From Robertmurraya sp047302285 (GTDB taxonomy: Bacteria; Bacillota; Bacilli; Bacillales; Cytobacillaceae), in assembly GCF_047302285.1 (NCBI RefSeq), contig NZ_CP154845.1, forward strand, positions 2,666,001 through 2,730,000: a stretch of DNA of 64,000 bases, written 5' to 3'. The position numbers were made by a program, and so were the translations under genes. Below are positions 61,995 through 64,000 of this stretch, one piece after another. Within the stretch, counting starts at the first letter, position 1; every line of letters begins with the position of its first letter. The notes under the pieces are model-generated. The model was not told the DNA's origin. It saw only the letters and a program-made list of their open reading frames with translations, and did no database searches.

Positions 61995-62475
61995 ATGCTA
62001 GTCAATTTCTTTAGAATATTTAATGCAATTGTTTTATGGACGATTGTGATCTCTTTTTCTTCCAAAGCAATCCTTAAAAAGATTTTTGCCTGTGACACTA
62101 TTCTGTTCTGTCATTCTCTTAATACAAACTCTTTTAAACCCTATTTTCAATTGGTGGCAAGTAAAAGGTGGCTATAAATATATGATATTTGATGCATTAG
62201 CATTTATATTAGGTCCATTTTTCACTATTAATATGTGGGTATTCCACTTTACATACAACAGGTTTTCCTTATATGCCCTTGTCAATTTAGTTATTGATTT
62301 TATATTTGCTTATCTGTTAAATCCTCTTTTTCAGAGAATAGGGCATTACAAATTGAGAAATTACACACCAACAATTATATTTGTCATTTTCTATTTCCTT
62401 TCCTTTTTGAATTACGCTTTTCAGAAACTTTTCGAGAAGCCTAGTGTTCCAGAAAAACAGTTAAATTATCGTTAG
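61995..62475 (+). pseudogene. Small multispanning membrane protein, split by an apparent extra T
   Basis: The ATG at 61995 with GGAGGTG six bases upstream opens a frame MLVNFFRIFNAIVLWTIVIS that leaves the hydrophobic pattern after SSKAILKKI. The next frame continues LPVTLFCSVILLIQTLLNP with about four membrane segments to 62475. The switch lies in the five-T run at 62083-62087 (AAGATTTTTGCC). Removing one T joins them into a 159-residue protein with about five segments. Family unknown. A homopolymer position makes a sequencing error or slippage plausible. Confidence 0.72.
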
Positions 62476-62783
62476 TTAAGTATCACACGATGCCGATCAA
62501 TTTTTCTCTAACATAACATATCTGATTGCTCGGCAAATCTTTCTATCTTTTGTAACTTGGAACAATGCACCTTGTAAAATATATTAAAGCAGCTAGAAAC
62601 CCCTCTACATCACACGCTTAAACATCTTCTCCATCTCATACGTGGAGTAATCTGATGTAAAAATCAAAGGAATTAATGGGAAACGAAGGCGGTAATATAG
62701 GTATTCTGTAATTCCATATCAAATATTTGAAAATGGAATTATGGGCAAAAATGGGCAAAATGTGGTCATGTAAAAATATAGAT
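62476..62783. other. Intergenic region next to the mobile-element genes
   Basis: A 10-base tandem repeat (ATGGGCAAAA at 62741-62750 and 62751-62760) and an inverted repeat (AATTCCAT at 62710-62717 with ATGGAATT at 62733-62740) lie just past the pilin-like gene. The position at the edge of mobile genes makes either an attachment-site or terminator candidate, but neither is shown. No gene is seen. Confidence 0.4.
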
Positions 62784-63203
62784 TTATACAGCGCTCCCTA
62801 CTTGTTTTAATACATTTAGAATGAGTGGGGAAACTTGTATAAGAACATAACCTAACCCCGCATTTTGGATCATCCCCCAAGCTTTATCGGCGTTCCCGAA
62901 CATAAAGAAAAAACATGCTCCTACGATTACAACACTCGCCACTGGGAAAGATAAAGCAACAAGAATGTCAACGACAGGATCTAGCACATGTGCCAATGCA
63001 GATAATGTTTGTTCCCCCATCCACTCTGTAGCGCCAACGGGAACCGCTTCTGTTGTAGCTGCAAATGCGGGTTTTGCCATGATCAAAGGTACTGCAATTG
63101 AGGTACCTACTCTTCTTGCTATCTTTCCGTAATTAACTTGCCTTTTCTCTTTCTTATAATCCCCTGACATAAACTCGCTAATTGACATAGCATGAGTTTT
63201 CAT
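62784..63203 (-). CDS. TrbC/VirB2-like pilin candidate
   Basis: The 139-residue protein has a basic N-terminus, a signal-peptide-like segment ending MAKPAFAATTE (likely cleavage after AFA) and two hydrophobic helices (VDILVALSFPVASVVIVGACFFFMFG and AGLGYVLIQVSPLILNVL). Two helices after a cleaved signal are the layout of VirB2/TrbC conjugative pilins. The ATG at 63203 follows GGGAGG and overlaps the stop of the upstream gene (ATGA). The assignment rests on architecture and context. Confidence 0.6.
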   Translation of the reverse strand: MKTHAMSISEFMSGDYKKEKRQVNYGKIARRVGTSIAVPLIMAKPAFAATTEAVPVGATEWMGEQTLSALAHVLDPVVDILVALSFPVASVVIVGACFFFMFGNADKAWGMIQNAGLGYVLIQVSPLILNVLKQVGSAV

Positions 63204-63775
63204 TTTATGTCCTCCCAAAGATAGATTTTAAATTTTAACCCTTCACACAACGATTCAAGTTTCTTCTTTCTATATGGAGTACCAGTAACCCACACCAATA
63301 CAAATTGCGGATTATAAGATGACAATTTTTTATACTTTTTTATCTTCACGACGTTTTTAGCCATTGATTGTTTGTTATCAATCTCGACAAAGTGGTGTAA
63401 TTTGTTGGAGATGTATGCCGCATCAGCAATGAGGGATATGTCATGTACGGAAATTTCTACTTCGTTTCGCCATGATATGGGGCGACCAACTGCAATGTAT
63501 AGATCGTTTCGCATTAAATAGTGTGTTATCATAGCCGTTTTCTTTCTGATTTTTTCAGCCTGCACTCGTTCACGGCCAGCTGCATTAAGATAATAAACCT
63601 TTTTTCTATCTTCAGTAAAAGAAGTGATGTAGTCAGACATATCATTCAGAACTCTTTGAGCGTTCCTAGTCTGACCTAGATTAACCATTCGTTGCAATTG
63701 CTCACGGGTAAGGTAATCACACTTCTTTAATAGTAAAAGTATTTGGTCGATCCTCTTCTCCCTTACGATGTTCAT
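63200..63775 (-). CDS. Replication-relaxation family protein
   Basis: The 191-residue protein has an N-terminal winged helix (IDQILLLLKKCDYLTREQL, NLGQTRNAQRVLNDM) and a C-terminal half with the restriction-like pattern EISVHDISLIADAAYI, FVEIDNKQSMAKN and the closing YNPQFVLVWVTGT. This matches the replication-relaxation family found on plasmids and conjugative elements. It overlaps the upstream gene by 59 bases. Confidence 0.8.
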   Translation of the reverse strand: MNIVREKRIDQILLLLKKCDYLTREQLQRMVNLGQTRNAQRVLNDMSDYITSFTEDRKKVYYLNAAGRERVQAEKIRKKTAMITHYLMRNDLYIAVGRPISWRNEVEISVHDISLIADAAYISNKLHHFVEIDNKQSMAKNVVKIKKYKKLSSYNPQFVLVWVTGTPYRKKKLESLCEGLKFKIYLWEDIK

Positions 63776-64000
63776 CTTGGTCCTCCTTTCGAGTTTTTAG
63801 AGAAATAAACGGAGCAATTTGTTTTTCAATTTCTTTGTTTAAAATATAAGGAGTTTGCACGATCTGACTTTTTACATTTTTATAGATACCACGACCTGGT
63901 ATCATAGGGAGCTCTTCTGCACCTGTCTGCCCAAGCGCTGTATTTGAGGCCGTGGCATCATCCAAAACATAACATAAACGGACTGGAATATTTCTTTTTG
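63717..64000 (-). CDS. FtsK/SpoIIIE-type DNA translocase, partial (5' end outside window)
   Basis: The frame is open to the right edge. Read in this frame, it ends VRLCYVLDDATASNTALGQ, TGAEELPMIPGRGIYKN and KSQIVQTPYIL, followed by a charged tail EDQDEHRKGEEDRPNTFTI. The LPGRGIY and VQTPY-type patterns are typical for the C-terminal part of FtsK/SpoIIIE family coupling proteins of plasmids and integrative conjugative elements. The Walker motifs lie outside the window. The stop overlaps the replication-relaxation gene by 59 bases. Confidence 0.75.
   Translation of the reverse strand, partial: KRNIPVRLCYVLDDATASNTALGQTGAEELPMIPGRGIYKNVKSQIVQTPYILNKEIEKQIAPFISLKTRKEDQDEHRKGEEDRPNTFTIKEV

Noticed and set aside
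1..64000. rRNA genes, insertion sequences or prophage structural genes
   Set aside because: No transposase, rRNA or capsid-type gene was recognised. YneB is a recombinase by family but belongs to the conserved SOS locus.

Overview
The window is a low-GC chromosome segment from an endospore-forming member of the Bacillaceae. Between about 36.5 and 58 kb it carries a run of genes in an order known from Bacillus subtilis: yneK, ccdC, yneI, ccdA, yneF, sirA, tkt, ynzC, yneB, yneA, lexA, then glnA, glnR, ynbB, hflX, spoVK, hfq, miaA. SirA, SpoVK and the coat-like proteins indicate sporulation. The species cannot be named from the sequence alone.

Layout. (1) 1-5.3 kb: the end of a bacterial microcompartment operon (PduB and PduA shell proteins), a two-component system whose sensor has a PocR ligand domain and whose regulator has an AraC-type output domain, and acetate kinase. 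(2) 5.5-9.3 kb: an esterase and a Baeyer-Villiger-type flavin monooxygenase, with a perfect CcpA cre site and a divergent LuxR-type regulator. (3) 9.3-34.6 kb: a large peptide-scavenging island with two complete sets of dipeptide/oligopeptide ABC transporter genes, five M20-family metallopeptidases or amidohydrolases, an S9 peptidase, a cytosolic CapA-like protein, a beta-lactamase-fold hydrolase, an MFS exporter and a LysR regulator. Both transporter operons start with a TnrA/GlnR-type operator (24872-24888 and 34700-34716) about 48-50 bases upstream of the inferred transcription start. The same motif occurs upstream of glnRA, so the island looks nitrogen controlled. (4) 35-36.4 kb: a split AbrB-family membrane protein pair and a tRNA-Sec (selC) gene with its own promoter and terminator. 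(5) 36.5-58 kb: the conserved core block, with a BmrCD-like multidrug ABC pair inserted between yneF and ccdA. A LexA-type box lies at the likely promoter of that pair. (6) 58-62.5 kb: mreBH and small coat-like, repetitive or decaying membrane-protein genes. (7) 62.7-64 kb: the edge of a probable conjugative or mobilizable element (pilin-like protein, replication-relaxation protein, FtsK-type translocase) running off the right end.

Three genes (dppD of the second transporter, hfq, and a small membrane protein at 62 kb) are each split by what looks like one extra base. All three lesions have the same sign, so assembly error must be excluded before reading them as real gene loss. The sensor kinase also lacks its expected phosphoacceptor histidine. 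The most interesting leads are selC in a Bacillus-like genome, the TnrA-controlled CapA/M20/Dpp peptide island, the possible SOS control of bmrCD, and the His-less PocR sensor.
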